Source of the DNA: Lysinibacillus fusiformis
GTDB lineage: Bacteria; Bacillota; Bacilli; Bacillales_A; Planococcaceae
Reading direction: 5' to 3'
Length of the DNA stretch: 64,000 nucleotides
Assembly: GCF_002845985.1 (NCBI RefSeq)
Contig: NZ_PDFK01000002.1
Coordinates: 806,001-870,000, forward strand
Numbering within the stretch: position 1 is the first letter of the stretch; each line of letters opens with the position of its first letter. This document shows, piece by piece, positions 38,628 to 48,894 of the stretch. Below the pieces are notes generated by a model that was given only the letters and a program-made list of their open reading frames with translations, searched no databases and was not told where the DNA came from. Made by a program: the position numbers and the translations under genes.

Positions 38628-39242
38628 TTGTCACAATCGTTTTACAATGAATCATCAAATCAAACCAATTTCAATCAACAACATAGTCTAAATCATGGTG
38701 GCCATGAAATGATGGACATGCATGAAACAATTGGCGAAATTATCGCAGGTATGAACCAAGCCATAATTTTACGCCCACATGTACAAGATCCGGAATTATT
38801 GAATATTTTGGATCGCCAGTATAATTTTACTTTAGGTATGTACAATACAATTGTAGAGTCCTTCAAAACAGGACATGATCCATCTGTTCCAACAGGACGT
38901 TACCAAATGGAGACAGGAAATGACTTTAAATATGGCGTAAATCCTGGTCAACCAAAAAAGCCAATGCAAAATGCCAATGAAATTAATGATGAAACTATTT
39001 CAGGGTTCTTACTTGGTGCTCAAAAAGGTTCAGCAAAATGTATGACAACGGCTGCTTTAGAGACAACAAACCCAGTTGTTCGTCGCGTTGTTGCTGATAG
39101 TATTCCTAACTGCATTGAAATGGGCTACGAATTATCCATCTATCAAAATAAACATGGCTATTATCAGGTACCTCAATACTCACAACAGGATATGCAAACG
39201 ATGCTGAATGCATATGACACAACAACTAATCCCCTTCATTAA
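38628..39242 (+). CDS. CotF-like spore coat protein
   Basis: A 204-residue protein with a Gln/Asn/His-rich N-terminus and a CotF-type helical domain (about 30-195), including ETIGEIIAGMNQAIILRPHVQDPELLNIL and MTTAALETTNPVVRRVVADSIPNCIEM. Such proteins are structural parts of the spore coat. The start is TTG at 38628, served by GGAGG 8 nt upstream. The upstream stretch has CATACTAAT, which resembles a sporulation sigma-E -10, but the match is loose. It points to an endospore former. Confidence 0.85.
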   Translation: MSQSFYNESSNQTNFNQQHSLNHGGHEMMDMHETIGEIIAGMNQAIILRPHVQDPELLNILDRQYNFTLGMYNTIVESFKTGHDPSVPTGRYQMETGNDFKYGVNPGQPKKPMQNANEINDETISGFLLGAQKGSAKCMTTAALETTNPVVRRVVADSIPNCIEMGYELSIYQNKHGYYQVPQYSQQDMQTMLNAYDTTTNPLH

Positions 39243-39246
39243 CACG

Positions 39247-39290
39247 AAAGAGCAGTCTCTGGTGGTAAACACCAGAAACTGCTCTTTATT
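39247..39290 (+). terminator. Bidirectional terminator between coat gene and ABC operon
   Basis: A 17-bp stem with two mismatches (AAAGAGCAGT...TCTGGTG) lies between two convergent genes and runs into TTATT on the plus strand. It can serve both. Confidence 0.85.
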
Positions 39291-39298
39291 CATTAAGA

Positions 39299-40021
39299 TT
39301 ATAATACCTTCCCTAAAAACGCCTTTGTACGGTCACTTTGTGGATTGCCAAAGAGTTCCTCTGGAGAGCCTTCTTCTACAATATAGCCACCGTCCATAAA
39401 GACTACTCGATCCCCTACTTCACGAGCAAAGCCCATTTCGTGCGTAACAACAACCATGGTCATCCCTTCAGCTGCTAGATTTTTCATAACATCTAGCACC
39501 TCTTTGACCATTTCAGGATCAAGTGCTGAAGTGGGCTCATCAAATAAAATGGCTTTTGGCTTCATGGCTAAGGCACGTGCAATGGCTACACGCTGCTGTT
39601 GACCACCCGACAGCTGCTCAGGATAGTTATATGCCTTGCTGTCGAGTCCAACCTTTTTTAACAGCTCATGCCCTAATTCTTCAGCTTCTGGACGACTCAT
39701 TTTGCGAATTTGCATAGGGGCCATCGTGACATTATCGATAACTGTCATATGCGGGAATAGATTAAATTGTTGAAACACCATGCCAACTTCTGCCCGAATC
39801 TCATTGATATTCGTTTTTGGCGCATTAATTTTCACATTTTCAATATAAATAGCACCATCTGTTACATCTTCCAGCATATTGATGCATCGTAAAAATGTAC
39901 TTTTGCCTGAGCCAGATGGTCCAATCACACAAACAACTTGTTTCTCTTGGATTTCATAATCAATGCCTTTTAATACTTCAAGCTTTCCGAAATATTTGTG
40001 TAGGTTTTCAATTTTTATCAT
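39299..40021 (-). CDS. Polar amino acid ABC transporter, ATP-binding protein
   Basis: A 240-residue ABC ATPase of the polar amino acid uptake family. Motifs are Walker [10 protein letters not shown] near 33-41, Q-loop [10 protein letters not shown], signature [15 protein letters not shown], Walker [15 protein letters not shown] and the switch His in VVTHEMGFA. It overlaps the permease gene by 4 bp. Relatives import glutamine, arginine or other polar amino acids; the exact substrate cannot be read from this subunit. Confidence 0.93.
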   Translation of the reverse strand: MIKIENLHKYFGKLEVLKGIDYEIQEKQVVCVIGPSGSGKSTFLRCINMLEDVTDGAIYIENVKINAPKTNINEIRAEVGMVFQQFNLFPHMTVIDNVTMAPMQIRKMSRPEAEELGHELLKKVGLDSKAYNYPEQLSGGQQQRVAIARALAMKPKAILFDEPTSALDPEMVKEVLDVMKNLAAEGMTMVVVTHEMGFAREVGDRVVFMDGGYIVEEGSPEELFGNPQSDRTKAFLGKVL

Positions 40022-40728
40022 CTTGCTTCCCGCCCTTCTGCCTTAGCTTTACGAGGGACATAACTATTGCTAAATCGTTTCTCGATAAATGCCACGATCT
40101 TCGTTACACCATATGTTAAAACTAAATAGAGTAGTGCAGCAACGATGTACGGTTCCCAGAAGCGGAAGCTTGCACCTGCTACTACCTTACTTGCGTATAA
40201 AATATCTGGTGCTGCAATAACTGTTACTAATGAAGAATCTTTTAATAATGCGATAAATTCGTTCCCTAATGGTGGAATCATACGTCTAAATGCCTGTGGT
40301 AAAATGACCTTACGCATCGCTTGGTTATGTGTTAACCCTAAAGAACGAGCTGCCTCCATTTGCCCCTTTGCAATACTTTGAATACCTGCACGGAAAATTT
40401 CCGCATTGTAAGCAGCACAGTTTAATACGAGCGCTGTAATCCCTGACACCATATATCCTAAAGAATGACCAAAAATTGTTGGAATAACTGCTAGGTGAAT
40501 TAATAAAATTTGCACAAGCATTGGTGTTCCACGGAATAAATCGATATATAATTTTGATGGCCAATAAATCCATTTTTTACTCGATAATTTTCCTAGGCCT
40601 AAAAATAGTCCTAATAGAATACCTCCAAAATAACCACTAAGTGTCAAAATAATTGTTACGCCAATACCCCGTATAAACATATCTCGGTAGTTCCAGACAA
40701 TGTCCCAGCGTAAGTCAAAGATGTCCAT
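40018..40728 (-). CDS. Polar amino acid ABC transporter, permease
   Basis: A 236-residue HisM/GlnP-type permease with about five membrane segments. The cytoplasmic coupling loop [34 protein letters not shown] (EAA motif, about 145-178) contacts the ATPase. It lies between the binding-protein and ATPase genes in one operon. Confidence 0.93.
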   Translation of the reverse strand: MDIFDLRWDIVWNYRDMFIRGIGVTIILTLSGYFGGILLGLFLGLGKLSSKKWIYWPSKLYIDLFRGTPMLVQILLIHLAVIPTIFGHSLGYMVSGITALVLNCAAYNAEIFRAGIQSIAKGQMEAARSLGLTHNQAMRKVILPQAFRRMIPPLGNEFIALLKDSSLVTVIAAPDILYASKVVAGASFRFWEPYIVAALLYLVLTYGVTKIVAFIEKRFSNSYVPRKAKAEGREAR

Positions 40729-40796
40729 CCGAAAACCCCATTTCCCCTTTAAAGTGAATGAGCCGCTAGCATACTAGGGGCGTCATCATTCATTTA

Positions 40797-41585
40797 TTAC
40801 TTGAAATCAGAACCTGTAATTTCTTTTAATTTACCGTTTTCTTTAATCTTTTTAAGACCTTCATTTAATTTATCTAATAGCTCTTTGTTTCCTTTTTGAA
40901 CCATAAAGCCATAATATTCTTTTTCAAATGCATCATCTTCGATTACTTTTAGTTTTTGATCTGGATGCGCTTTAATGTATTCGTAAACTACCGCATTGTC
41001 TCCAATAGCTGCATCAACGTTACCGTTTAACATCTCTTGAATTGCGATTGGTTGACTTTCAAACGCCATAATATTTGTACTTGCTTCCCCTTGTAGCTTT
41101 TTCGCCGCCATATGACCTGTAGCATTAATTTGTACTGATACCTTTTTATCTTTTAGTTCAGCTAGAGATTTAATTTTTGAATCTTCTTTTACAACAATCA
41201 ATAATTGAGACTCATAATAAGGCTCTGTAAAATCAAATGATTCTTTACGCTCTTCAGTAATTGTGATTCCTGAAGCACCAATATCTGTTTCACCGTTTTT
41301 AATTGTTTGGAAAACTGGCTCCCAACCAATGTTATTCCAGTCAACTTCAAAGTCCATTTCATCAGCAATAGCTTTTAAAACATCGACATCAATCCCCACA
41401 ATTTTCCCTGAATCGTCAACAGATTCAAATGGTGCGAAAGTTGCCTCTGTACCAACTTTATATATTTTCTTACCATCTTCTGAAGATGAGCTTCCTGAAG
41501 ATGCACCATCCTTTGTACCACATCCTGCAAGTGCTAATGTTAATGCTGCAACCATCATCAGTAGCATCCAACCTGTTTTCTTCAT
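40797..41585 (-). CDS. Amino acid-binding lipoprotein of the ABC importer
   Basis: A 262-residue family 3 solute-binding protein with a lipoprotein signal (lipobox LAGC, Cys22) and a Ser-rich linker. The ligand-binding blocks YKVGTEATFAPFESVD, DIGASGITITEERKESFDFTEPYY and AAIGDNAVVYEY are typical of polar or basic amino acid receptors such as ArtP or GlnH. The gene heads the operon; its leader holds an inverted repeat and a good promoter. Confidence 0.92.
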   Translation of the reverse strand: MKKTGWMLLMMVAALTLALAGCGTKDGASSGSSSSEDGKKIYKVGTEATFAPFESVDDSGKIVGIDVDVLKAIADEMDFEVDWNNIGWEPVFQTIKNGETDIGASGITITEERKESFDFTEPYYESQLLIVVKEDSKIKSLAELKDKKVSVQINATGHMAAKKLQGEASTNIMAFESQPIAIQEMLNGNVDAAIGDNAVVYEYIKAHPDQKLKVIEDDAFEKEYYGFMVQKGNKELLDKLNEGLKKIKENGKLKEITGSDFK

Positions 41586-41609
41586 TGTATTTCCCCCTAT
41601 TTCGATAAT

Positions 41610-41645
41610 TTTCCGAAATGCGTATTATTTTTCGCAATTCGGAAA
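41610..41645 (-). promoter_or_regulatory. Inverted repeat in the leader of the ABC importer operon
   Basis: TTTCCGAA (41610-41617) pairs with TTCGGAAA (41638-41645), and TGCG/CGCA (41619-41622, 41633-41636) extends the stem inward. It begins about 12-20 nt after the predicted transcription start, so it can form an RNA hairpin or serve as a repressor site. The ribosome binding site GGGGGA follows. Confidence 0.5.
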
Positions 41646-41663
41646 TGTTAGACTATTAGGTCA

Positions 41664-41692
41664 ATTATATTAATATTATAGTATTTAGACAA
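41664..41692 (-). promoter_or_regulatory. Sigma-A promoter of the ABC importer operon
   Basis: On the minus strand, TTGTCT (41687-41692) and TATAAT (41664-41669) are separated by 17 bp. The leader to the start codon would be about 70 nt. Confidence 0.7.
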
Positions 41693-41840
41693 CAACTTTT
41701 CGCATAAAACTAAATATTTTTTCATATTAATTTATAATAAACTTATATAATTAGAAGAAACATGTATAAATAACAAGAAATCTAATCTAAAATTAATATA
41801 TATAAACTACAATCCACACCAAATTTCGATAAATTTAGGC

Positions 41841-41878
41841 AAAAAAAAAAGAATCCCCTCAGATAGGATTCTTTTTTT
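41841..41878 (-). terminator. Terminator downstream of tRNA-Arg
   Basis: The stem AAAGAATCC / GGATTCTTT is flanked by A- and T-runs on both strands. It is about 210 bp beyond the tRNA gene on its strand. The stretch between (41880-42086) shows no convincing gene. Confidence 0.75.
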
Positions 41879-42086
41879 CGACTATTTCTAGTCTTCACGT
41901 ACAGTATGTCCACTAAAAAATAATTTGGAGTTATTGCTTTTTTGAAGGTTTGAAAGGAATAAATAGGGGAATAATGCCAACTAGGACAGTATTGCACCTA
42001 TATCTCCCTCTCGATCTCCGCTAAGCAGGCTGCTAAACTACTTATTAGGAGATGAGCTATAACAAGTCTATCTATATTCAGTAAAA

Positions 42087-42161
42087 TGGCGCCCTCGGAG
42101 GGAATCGAACCCCCAGTGCAAGAACCGGAATCTTACGTGTTATCCATTACACCACGAGGGC
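42087..42161 (-). tRNA. tRNA-Arg (anticodon CCG)
   Basis: A full cloverleaf can be folded on the minus strand: acceptor GCCCTCG/CGAGGGC, D arm GTGT/ACAC, anticodon stem TAAGA/TCTTG with loop TTCCGGT (anticodon CCG), and T arm GGGGG-TTCGATT-CCCTC. The 3' CCA is encoded. A lone tRNA-Arg gene beside clpP is also found in B. subtilis (trnQ). Confidence 0.96.
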
Positions 42162-42363
42162 AAAGGCACAAAAAAAAAGTACTCACTCTAGGCTTACGAA
42201 AAGCATGATGTAGATAACCCTCATTTTTTGAAGCATACCTGCAAAATAGTGTACTGTACTTTAAACTTATAACCTCAATTATTATACAAGCCTATCACAT
42301 ATAATTCAACCATAGAATGCAAAAACATTTTATTTTTTTTATTTCACTTTAGCAGGGTTAATA
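42162..42363. other. Spacer between tRNA-Arg and the clpP promoter
   Basis: AT-rich sequence with no coding frame that has a ribosome binding site. It should include the tRNA promoter, but no clear hexamer pair was assigned. Confidence 0.4.
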
Positions 42364-42394
42364 TTTGACCTTCCCTGACTATAATGTGTATGAT
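42364..42394 (+). promoter_or_regulatory. clpP promoter with overlapping CtsR operator
   Basis: TTTGACC-TTC-CCTGACT (42364-42380) matches the tandem heptad of the CtsR heat-shock repressor (RGTCAAA-NAN-RGTCAAA read on the other strand) at 15 of 17 positions. It overlaps TTGACC (42365-42370), which stands 18 bp before TATGAT (42389-42394). TATAAT at 42380-42385 is an alternative -10. Confidence 0.75.
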
Positions 42395-42468
42395 AAGGAT
42401 ACAGCTGAAATAACAATGGAAATTTTCAGCAAAGGTATTCGAATTTAGTTTTTTAAGGAGGATTTAAC

Positions 42469-43059
42469 ATGAATTTAATTCCTACAGTTATTGAACAAAC
42501 AAGTCGCGGTGAACGTGCATATGACATTTATTCACGTCTACTTAAAGACCGTATTATTCTTTTAGGAAGCGCTATTGATGACAATGTGGCTAACTCCATT
42601 GTTGCACAACTTCTTTTCCTACAAGCGGAAGATCCAGATAAAGATATCTCTCTTTACATTAATTCACCAGGTGGATCAATTACGGCTGGTATGGCTATTT
42701 ATGACACAATGCAAATCATTAAACCACAAGTTCAAACAATTTGTATTGGTATGGCTGCATCAATGGGTGCTTTCTTACTAGCTGCTGGTGAGCCTGGTAA
42801 ACGTTTTGCATTACCAAATGCAGAAGTAATGATTCACCAACCACTAGGTGGCGCACAAGGTCAAGCGACAGAAATTGAAATTGCTGCTAAACGTATTTTA
42901 TTCTTACGTGAAAAATTAAATGGCATTTTATCTGAACGCACAGGCCAACCACTTGAAGTCATTGCTAGAGACACAGATCGTGATAATTTCATGACTGCTG
43001 AACGTGCTAAAGAATATGGTTTAATCGATCACATTATGCACCGTAGCGATAATAAATAA
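42469..43059 (+). CDS. clpP: ATP-dependent Clp protease proteolytic subunit
   Basis: The 196-residue serine peptidase that forms the ClpP barrel and, with ClpX/ClpC/ClpE, degrades misfolded and regulatory proteins, including SsrA-tagged peptides made with SmpB. Catalytic Ser lies in [11 protein letters not shown] (Ser98), His in VMIHQPLGG (His123) and Asp in [10 protein letters not shown]. The N-terminal [25 protein letters not shown] is typical. A good AAGGAGG precedes ATG. The CtsR box upstream indicates heat-shock induction. Confidence 0.98.
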   Translation: MNLIPTVIEQTSRGERAYDIYSRLLKDRIILLGSAIDDNVANSIVAQLLFLQAEDPDKDISLYINSPGGSITAGMAIYDTMQIIKPQVQTICIGMAASMGAFLLAAGEPGKRFALPNAEVMIHQPLGGAQGQATEIEIAAKRILFLREKLNGILSERTGQPLEVIARDTDRDNFMTAERAKEYGLIDHIMHRSDNK

Positions 43060-43066
43060 AAATGAG

Positions 43067-43098
43067 AAGGCATCACAGACTCGCTCTGTGATGCCTTT
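43067..43098 (+). terminator. Terminator after clpP
   Basis: A perfect stem AAGGCATCACAGA / TCTGTGATGCCTT with a 5-6 nt loop is followed by TTCGTGTTGTT. A near-identical copy stands at 43630-43662. Confidence 0.85.
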
Positions 43099-43156
43099 CG
43101 TGTTGTTGAGAAAAGGTGATGTCAACGGCAGAAACAGCCATTTTGAAAGGCGAGGG

Positions 43157-43276
43157 GTTGATTTCCGTTCCGCCAGCGTCCTTTCCAGGGGGCGCGCTTC
43201 ACTCACTGCATTCGCTCCAGGGGCTCCTCTAGGACGCTAATCCCCTAGGAGTGACGCTGGCTCCACTCCCATCAAC
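43157..43276. repeat. Palindromic intergenic repeat element, type 1
   Basis: About 120 bp bounded by GTTGAT and ATCAAC, with CCAGCGTC/GACGCTGG further in, so the ends form an imperfect inverted repeat. It is markedly richer in G+C than its surroundings. Such composition and symmetry suit a small non-autonomous mobile element or dispersed structured repeat. A degraded relative lies at 6048-6112. Confidence 0.6.
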
Positions 43277-43447
43277 CATTCTGCAAAAGTGTCTTTTCCT
43301 GAACAAAATAGCCCTTTATTTATATTATTAGAAAGAGGATAGGCTCTTATTTTCAATGCGGAGAAGTAATGGATGACAACACTTCTCCATAAAGCGTAGT
43401 GAATACCTTCACTTTATTTGAAAACCTTTCTAAAAAGAAACATTTTT

Positions 43448-43579
43448 ATGGATTGGGATGGAAGGCTACTTGACTCCCGTGGGATAGCGAGACAGGCGAG
43501 CCTCTAAACGGAGCGGTAGCGGAGGAAGCTGCTCGGCGCTCGCCCACAGGAAAGCAAGTAGCCTGCAATGGAAATCCAT
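43448..43579. repeat. Palindromic intergenic repeat element, type 2
   Basis: About 132 bp. The left end (ATGGATT ... AGGCTACTTG ... CCCGTGGG) is the imperfect complement of the right end (CCCACAGG ... CAAGTAGCCT ... AATCCAT). The G+C-rich interior (GAGACAGGCGAG ... CTCGGCGCTCGCC) can fold further. Elements of this type recur between genes in many Bacillaceae; copy number in this genome cannot be judged here. Confidence 0.6.
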
Positions 43580-43629
43580 TTTCGCCTTTCACAAAAACGC
43601 TATGGATGGTTTTGTTTTTCAACACTATG

Positions 43630-43662
43630 AAGGCATCACAGATTTGCTCTGTGATGCCTTTT
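43630..43662. terminator. Second copy of the clpP-type terminator, beyond crh
   Basis: AAGGCATCACAGA-TTTGC-TCTGTGATGCCTTTT repeats the hairpin at 43067-43098, and similarity extends into the flanks (GTGTT, ATGA). The T-run is on the plus strand, whereas crh runs on the minus strand, so orientation follows clpP rather than crh. It may be the original clpP terminator, displaced by insertion or duplication. Confidence 0.6.
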
Positions 43663-43676
43663 GTGTTCAATGAATG

Positions 43677-43934
43677 TTAGTCTTCATTTTCGATAATTGT
43701 AGCCAATGCTGTAACCGCTTGCTCCGCATCGCTGCCGTCACTACTTAAAGTAACTTCAGTGCCTTTAGCGACTGCTAAGCTCATGACACCCATAATGGAT
43801 TTGGCATTTACTTTTTTCTCGTCTTTTTCCAGAAAGATATCCGCACTAAAACGATTTGCTTCCTGCACAAATAGTGCTGCTTGTCTAGCTTGTAGTCCTA
43901 ATTTTAATTTGACCTGGACTCTTCTCTCAATCAT
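43677..43934 (-). CDS. crh: Catabolite repression HPr-like protein Crh
   Basis: An HPr paralogue of 85 residues that, when phosphorylated on Ser46 by HprK, acts as a corepressor with CcpA. The active-site His15 of HPr is Gln15 here (LGLQARQA), and Ser46 is conserved (NAKSIMGV), so it cannot act in PTS phosphotransfer. TTG two codons upstream is in frame, but GGGGAG is placed 8 nt before ATG at 43934, which also gives the B. subtilis Crh length. Its kinase HprK is encoded at 59152-60087. Confidence 0.95.
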   Translation of the reverse strand: MIERRVQVKLKLGLQARQAALFVQEANRFSADIFLEKDEKKVNAKSIMGVMSLAVAKGTEVTLSSDGSDAEQAVTALATIIENED

Positions 43935-44047
43935 ACTCAAAACTCCCCTTCACTACCGTTCATCTATTAGTTTTATCTTACCTCACTTACTAGCAAAAGA
44001 ACAATAAGCGATTACGCATGACATTCATACCTGAAAAGTATGAAAAC

Positions 44048-44995
44048 TTAACCACCTATTTTTTCACCGCGTCTTAATGCATCAGCAATCTCATCAATTT
44101 TTCTCAATCGATGGTTAACACCTGATTTACTAACCGTTCCACTTGATACCATTTCACCAAGCTCTTTTAATGTCACATCCTGATATTCTACCCGTAGACG
44201 TGCTATTTCACGTAGCTTTTCTGGTAGCTGATCCAGACCAATTGAATTTTCAATAAATCGAATATTCTCTACCTGTCGTAATGCTGCACCAATAGTTTTG
44301 TTTAAGTTGGCTGTTTCACAGTTCACAATACGGTTGACGCTATTTCGCATATCTCGCAATATGCGCACATCCTCAAACTTCATCATGGCCTGATGTGCGC
44401 CAACAATATTAAGGAAATCTGAAATTTTCTCTGCTTCCTTTAAATAGGTGACAAAACCCTTTTTTCGTTCAATTGTTTTGGCATTAAGTTCAAATTCATT
44501 CATCAAATCCATCAATGCCTCACCATGCTCTTTATACAAAGAATAAATCTCTAAATGGTAGGCTGATGTTTCTGGATTGTTGACAGAACCTCCTGCTAAA
44601 AATGCTCCTCTTAAATAAGCTCTTTTTTGACCACTCTTTTTGATGAGCTTTCTTGAGATTGTATGGTTAAATTGAAAGTCGTCTGAGATGATTTCTAAAT
44701 CAATTAGCAGCTCGCGCGCACCTTCTCTTACACGGCAAATATACACGTTATTTTTTTTCAGTCGCATCTTCTTACGAACAAGCAATTCTACATTGTACGG
44801 ATACAATTTTTTCATAATCGTATATAGTCTTCTAGCAATTGCAGCGTTTTCAGTTTGCACGTCTAAACTTAGTTGTTTATTTGCAAAGGATAATGAACCA
44901 TTCATACGAATTAGGGCAGAAACTTCTGCTTTCATACAATGATTGTCCGCTTCTATTTGCGTTAATTCCTTTTTTGTTTCAGAAGCAAAAGACAT
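44048..44995 (-). CDS. whiA: WhiA family DNA-binding protein
   Basis: A 315-residue protein with an N-terminal LAGLIDADG-like domain (about 10-200; [21 protein letters not shown]) and a C-terminal helix-turn-helix (about 255-310; [27 protein letters not shown]). In Streptomyces it controls sporulation septation; in B. subtilis it affects cell division and chromosome segregation. The start ATG at 44995 lies 6 nt after GGGGGG; an upstream TTG overlaps this site. It follows yvcK, as in B. subtilis. Confidence 0.95.
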   Translation of the reverse strand: MSFASETKKELTQIEADNHCMKAEVSALIRMNGSLSFANKQLSLDVQTENAAIARRLYTIMKKLYPYNVELLVRKKMRLKKNNVYICRVREGARELLIDLEIISDDFQFNHTISRKLIKKSGQKRAYLRGAFLAGGSVNNPETSAYHLEIYSLYKEHGEALMDLMNEFELNAKTIERKKGFVTYLKEAEKISDFLNIVGAHQAMMKFEDVRILRDMRNSVNRIVNCETANLNKTIGAALRQVENIRFIENSIGLDQLPEKLREIARLRVEYQDVTLKELGEMVSSGTVSKSGVNHRLRKIDEIADALRRGEKIGG

Positions 44996-45060
44996 ATCAT
45001 GCCCCCCTTTCAATCATGATTTCTATGTATATGTTCATCTTACCATATACAATCAATCCA

Positions 45061-46056
45061 TTATGTTTCTATAATGGGTCTTCTTACTTTTTGCTGGTAA
45101 ATATCAGCATAATCTACCAGCCATTCTGCAACATTGATAGCATTATGTCGAACAGTCCCATCTGACCGAATTGTAGCAATATCACGTTGTATAACCTCTA
45201 AGCCCATACTTTCAAGCTTTGCCACATCAAATGTCACTGGCTCTGCTCTTTCTTCTTTATATAGTTCTTTTACAGGGTTAGGGAGTTCTTCGTCGTTTAC
45301 TAAAATAGAATCAATAAAATCGCCGCCAACATGCTTATGTATGGCTGTTACATGATCACCTGCTGTATAAGAAATCGTTTCACCTTTTTGCGTCATTAAA
45401 TTACAAACATATATTTTTCTGCCTTTCGCTTTCACAACAGCTTCCCCTATCTCCTTCACAAGCAGATTTGGAATAATACTTGTATATAAGCTTCCTGGAC
45501 CTATTAAAATATAGTCTGCACGCTGAATCGCACGAATGGCTTCTGGTAACGGTTGCACATTTTCGGGTACTAAAAAAACACGATCAATGCGCTTTGATGC
45601 TGTTGGAATTTTTGATTCTCCTTCAATAATTGAACCATCCTCTAGCACAGCATGTAAGTTTATTTTTTTATTTGCAGCTGGTATGACACGACCATGAACT
45701 TTTAAAACCTTGCCCATTTCACTTATAGCATGATTAAAATCTCCAGTAATATCAGTAAGTGCCGTAAGCATTAAATTTCCTAAGGAGTGACCTTTTAAAT
45801 CCTCTGATGCTGAAAAGCGATATTGAAACATTTGCTCTACAAGTGGTTCAATGTCTGATAATGCCGCAATCACATTACGTACATCACCAGGTGGCGGAAT
45901 ATCGTAGTCATCACGTAAACGGCCTGAAGAACCCCCATCATCTGCCACTGTCACAATGGCAGTAATATCAAATGGGTGATGCTTCAGCCCGCGTAGTAAT
46001 GTGGAAAGCCCTGTACCACCACCTATTACGACAAGCCTTGTTTGCTTTTTCCCCAT
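45061..46056 (-). CDS. yvcK: YvcK/CofD-like UDP-sugar-binding protein
   Basis: A 331-residue protein of the CofD-like family, required in B. subtilis for normal morphology and growth on gluconeogenic substrates. In that species it binds UDP-GlcNAc. Blocks seen are GGGTGLSTLLRGLK at the start, TVADDGGSSGRLR, PPGDVRNVIAAL and GPGSLYTSIIPNLL. It lies between rapZ and whiA in a compact operon (4 bp from rapZ). Confidence 0.95.
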   Translation of the reverse strand: MGKKQTRLVVIGGGTGLSTLLRGLKHHPFDITAIVTVADDGGSSGRLRDDYDIPPPGDVRNVIAALSDIEPLVEQMFQYRFSASEDLKGHSLGNLMLTALTDITGDFNHAISEMGKVLKVHGRVIPAANKKINLHAVLEDGSIIEGESKIPTASKRIDRVFLVPENVQPLPEAIRAIQRADYILIGPGSLYTSIIPNLLVKEIGEAVVKAKGRKIYVCNLMTQKGETISYTAGDHVTAIHKHVGGDFIDSILVNDEELPNPVKELYKEERAEPVTFDVAKLESMGLEVIQRDIATIRSDGTVRHNAINVAEWLVDYADIYQQKVRRPIIET

Positions 46057-46060
46057 TCAC

Positions 46061-46954
46061 TCATTCCTTTCTACGATTAATATCACGATGCGTAATAACC
46101 GTATTTTCCTTGCCTGCTAAATATGCCCCAAAAAATTCTGCTAATGTCACTGAGCGATGCTGACCGCCAGTACAACCAAAAGCAATGACAAGCTGTGACT
46201 TACCTTCTTGTCGATAAAGAGGAATCATAAAATCTAATAAATCCGTTAGTTTTTTTATGAGTATTTGCGTATCTTCCAAAGCTAAAACATAAGAGGATAC
46301 CTCTGTTTGTAATCCTGTTTTGGGACGTAGCTCCTCTACATAATAAGGGTTTTTAAGAAAACGAACATCAAACACTAAGTCTGCATCAATAGGCATCCCA
46401 TGTTTAAAGCCAAAGGACATAATGTTCACAGTAAAAATAGTATCTGCCTCACTAGCGAATTCATTGACAATTCTTTCACGTAATTGCTTCGGTTTCATGT
46501 TCGATGTGTTATACACAAAATTAGCACGGCCCTTTACTTCAGATAAAAGTGCCCGTTCCTGTTTAATGCCATCTAAAGGTAAACCATTGACTGCTAGTGG
46601 ATGGGCACGTCTTGTTTCTTTATAGCGTCTAACTAATGTGGCATCGTCTGCATCTAAAAATAACATACGAGTATCAATATCGCCTTCTTTTAGTATATGG
46701 TCTAACGCGCCAATAAGAGCATCAAAAAAGTCGCCACCACGCATATCCATTACGGCTGCAATACGCGTACTATTTTTACCAGAATCTCTTAGCAGAGTTA
46801 AAAAAGTTGTAAGTAACGCTGGTGGTAAATTATCAATACAGTAATACCCTAAATCCTCAAAGCTTTGAATAGCTACGGTCTTCCCAGCCCCAGACATTCC
46901 TGTAATAATAACCAATTCGTGTGTACATTGTTGGCCTTCAACCACCACTGTCAT
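46061..46954 (-). CDS. rapZ: RapZ family nucleotide-binding protein (YvcJ)
   Basis: A 297-residue P-loop protein. Walker A is GMSGAGKT near 19-26, and the C-terminal domain has the conserved [13 protein letters not shown]-type block (here [17 protein letters not shown]). In enterobacteria RapZ senses GlcN6P and guides small RNA decay; the B. subtilis homologue YvcJ hydrolyses nucleotides and affects competence. It lies 9 bp after the NUDIX gene. Confidence 0.95.
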   Translation of the reverse strand: MTVVVEGQQCTHELVIITGMSGAGKTVAIQSFEDLGYYCIDNLPPALLTTFLTLLRDSGKNSTRIAAVMDMRGGDFFDALIGALDHILKEGDIDTRMLFLDADDATLVRRYKETRRAHPLAVNGLPLDGIKQERALLSEVKGRANFVYNTSNMKPKQLRERIVNEFASEADTIFTVNIMSFGFKHGMPIDADLVFDVRFLKNPYYVEELRPKTGLQTEVSSYVLALEDTQILIKKLTDLLDFMIPLYRQEGKSQLVIAFGCTGGQHRSVTLAEFFGAYLAGKENTVITHRDINRRKE

Positions 46955-46963
46955 GCAACTCCT

Positions 46964-47431
46964 TTATTGTTCTTTTGATATTTGTATTTTTTGATGAAGT
47001 AATTCAAAATTCGTTGTATAGTCAAACGTGCCATATTGAATGCCTGATTGCGAAACCGCAAATTGTAAATTAGTTCGATCTCCTTCAGCCATTGGCAAAT
47101 GTGCTAAATCCTCTACTGGGTGCCATGCAAGCTTGCCTTCTCTCGTTTCTTCGAATGGTATACCTTCTACATCCTTAGCAACAAATGTATAGAGCATCCA
47201 CTCATCCACTACATCATTATTTTCTTTAATAATCATCGTATAAACACCCTTTAAATGAACATTTAAAGGTGTGACATTTGTTTCTTCTTGAAACTCACGT
47301 ACAGCAGCCTCAAAGATGGATTCACCGCTCTCCATTTTCCCTCCTGGAGCAACGTACCAGCCTCGTCTTGGTTTCTGAAGTAATAATACTTTACCGTCTT
47401 TTACGGCAATTAAATTTGCAATTCTTTGCAT
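46964..47431 (-). CDS. NUDIX hydrolase (YvcI-like)
   Basis: A 155-residue NUDIX-fold hydrolase that probably cleaves a nucleoside diphosphate derivative; the substrate is unknown. The NUDIX box is present: GGKMESGESIFEAAVREFQEETNV (about 32-55), with the REFQEE metal-binding core. ATG at 47431 is chosen because AGAGGTG lies 5 nt upstream; the open frame runs six codons further, through that site. It is the first gene of the yvcI-rapZ-yvcK-whiA-crh run. Confidence 0.9.
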   Translation of the reverse strand: MQRIANLIAVKDGKVLLLQKPRRGWYVAPGGKMESGESIFEAAVREFQEETNVTPLNVHLKGVYTMIIKENNDVVDEWMLYTFVAKDVEGIPFEETREGKLAWHPVEDLAHLPMAEGDRTNLQFAVSQSGIQYGTFDYTTNFELLHQKIQISKEQ

Positions 47432-47449
47432 AGGCACACCTCTAATCAC

Positions 47450-47601
47450 TTTTGCATTCTACTCCCCATTATAGCAAGACCTTGCAAGATTTGTCCTCAT
47501 TTACAACTCTCTAGTAAAGACAATTAACAATTTAGGTTTATTCATGTGTAATGCTTTTATGTTAGGCGAAAAATACGTTTATTTTTTTAATTTGTACAAA
47601 T
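47450..47601. other. Spacer upstream of the NUDIX gene
   Basis: AT-rich intergenic sequence beside the trxB terminator. It presumably carries the promoter of the yvcI-crh operon, but no unambiguous hexamer pair was found. Confidence 0.35.
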
Positions 47602-47647
47602 AAAAAAGTAGGTTGCTCCCACCTAATTGAGGCGGAAACAACCTACT
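47602..47647 (-). terminator. Terminator after trxB
   Basis: The stem AGTAGGTTG / CAACCTACT, with an inner CCGCCT/AGGTGG stem, is followed by TTTTTT on the minus strand, about 120 bp beyond trxB. Confidence 0.85.
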
Positions 47648-47768
47648 AAACAAAATAAAAGGGGGATTGCTAATTACATTTTTTATCATACACCTTTTAT
47701 ATGTCATTCAAGTTACAGCAATATTAAAACCACATTAAAATTGTATTTTTTTCCTTTAAATAGCCATG

Positions 47769-48725
<957 letters not shown>

Positions 48726-48894
48726 CTAAACAGAATACTTTTTATCTTCATTCAACCAATAAGTGTAACGTCACCTACAGAAGAAGATAAAGCCCTTGAC
48801 GGATAGGATAATGTCGCCAAGGAACATTGGTGATAACGTTAGTATGTTCATCGTATGTGAAAGTATAAAGTTATTCAACTATGTTGCTCACACG

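Noticed and set aside
41782-41997. 71-codon minus-strand frame downstream of tRNA-Arg
   Set aside because: It runs through the tRNA terminator hairpin, and its composition (poly-Phe, Lys-rich) follows that hairpin. No family resemblance.
43446-43670. Open frame of 74 codons on the minus strand between clpP and crh (and a similar one at 43021-43206)
   Set aside because: Both frames are made of the terminator hairpin and the palindromic repeat elements; they share a start only because the hairpin is duplicated and have no ribosome binding site of their own.
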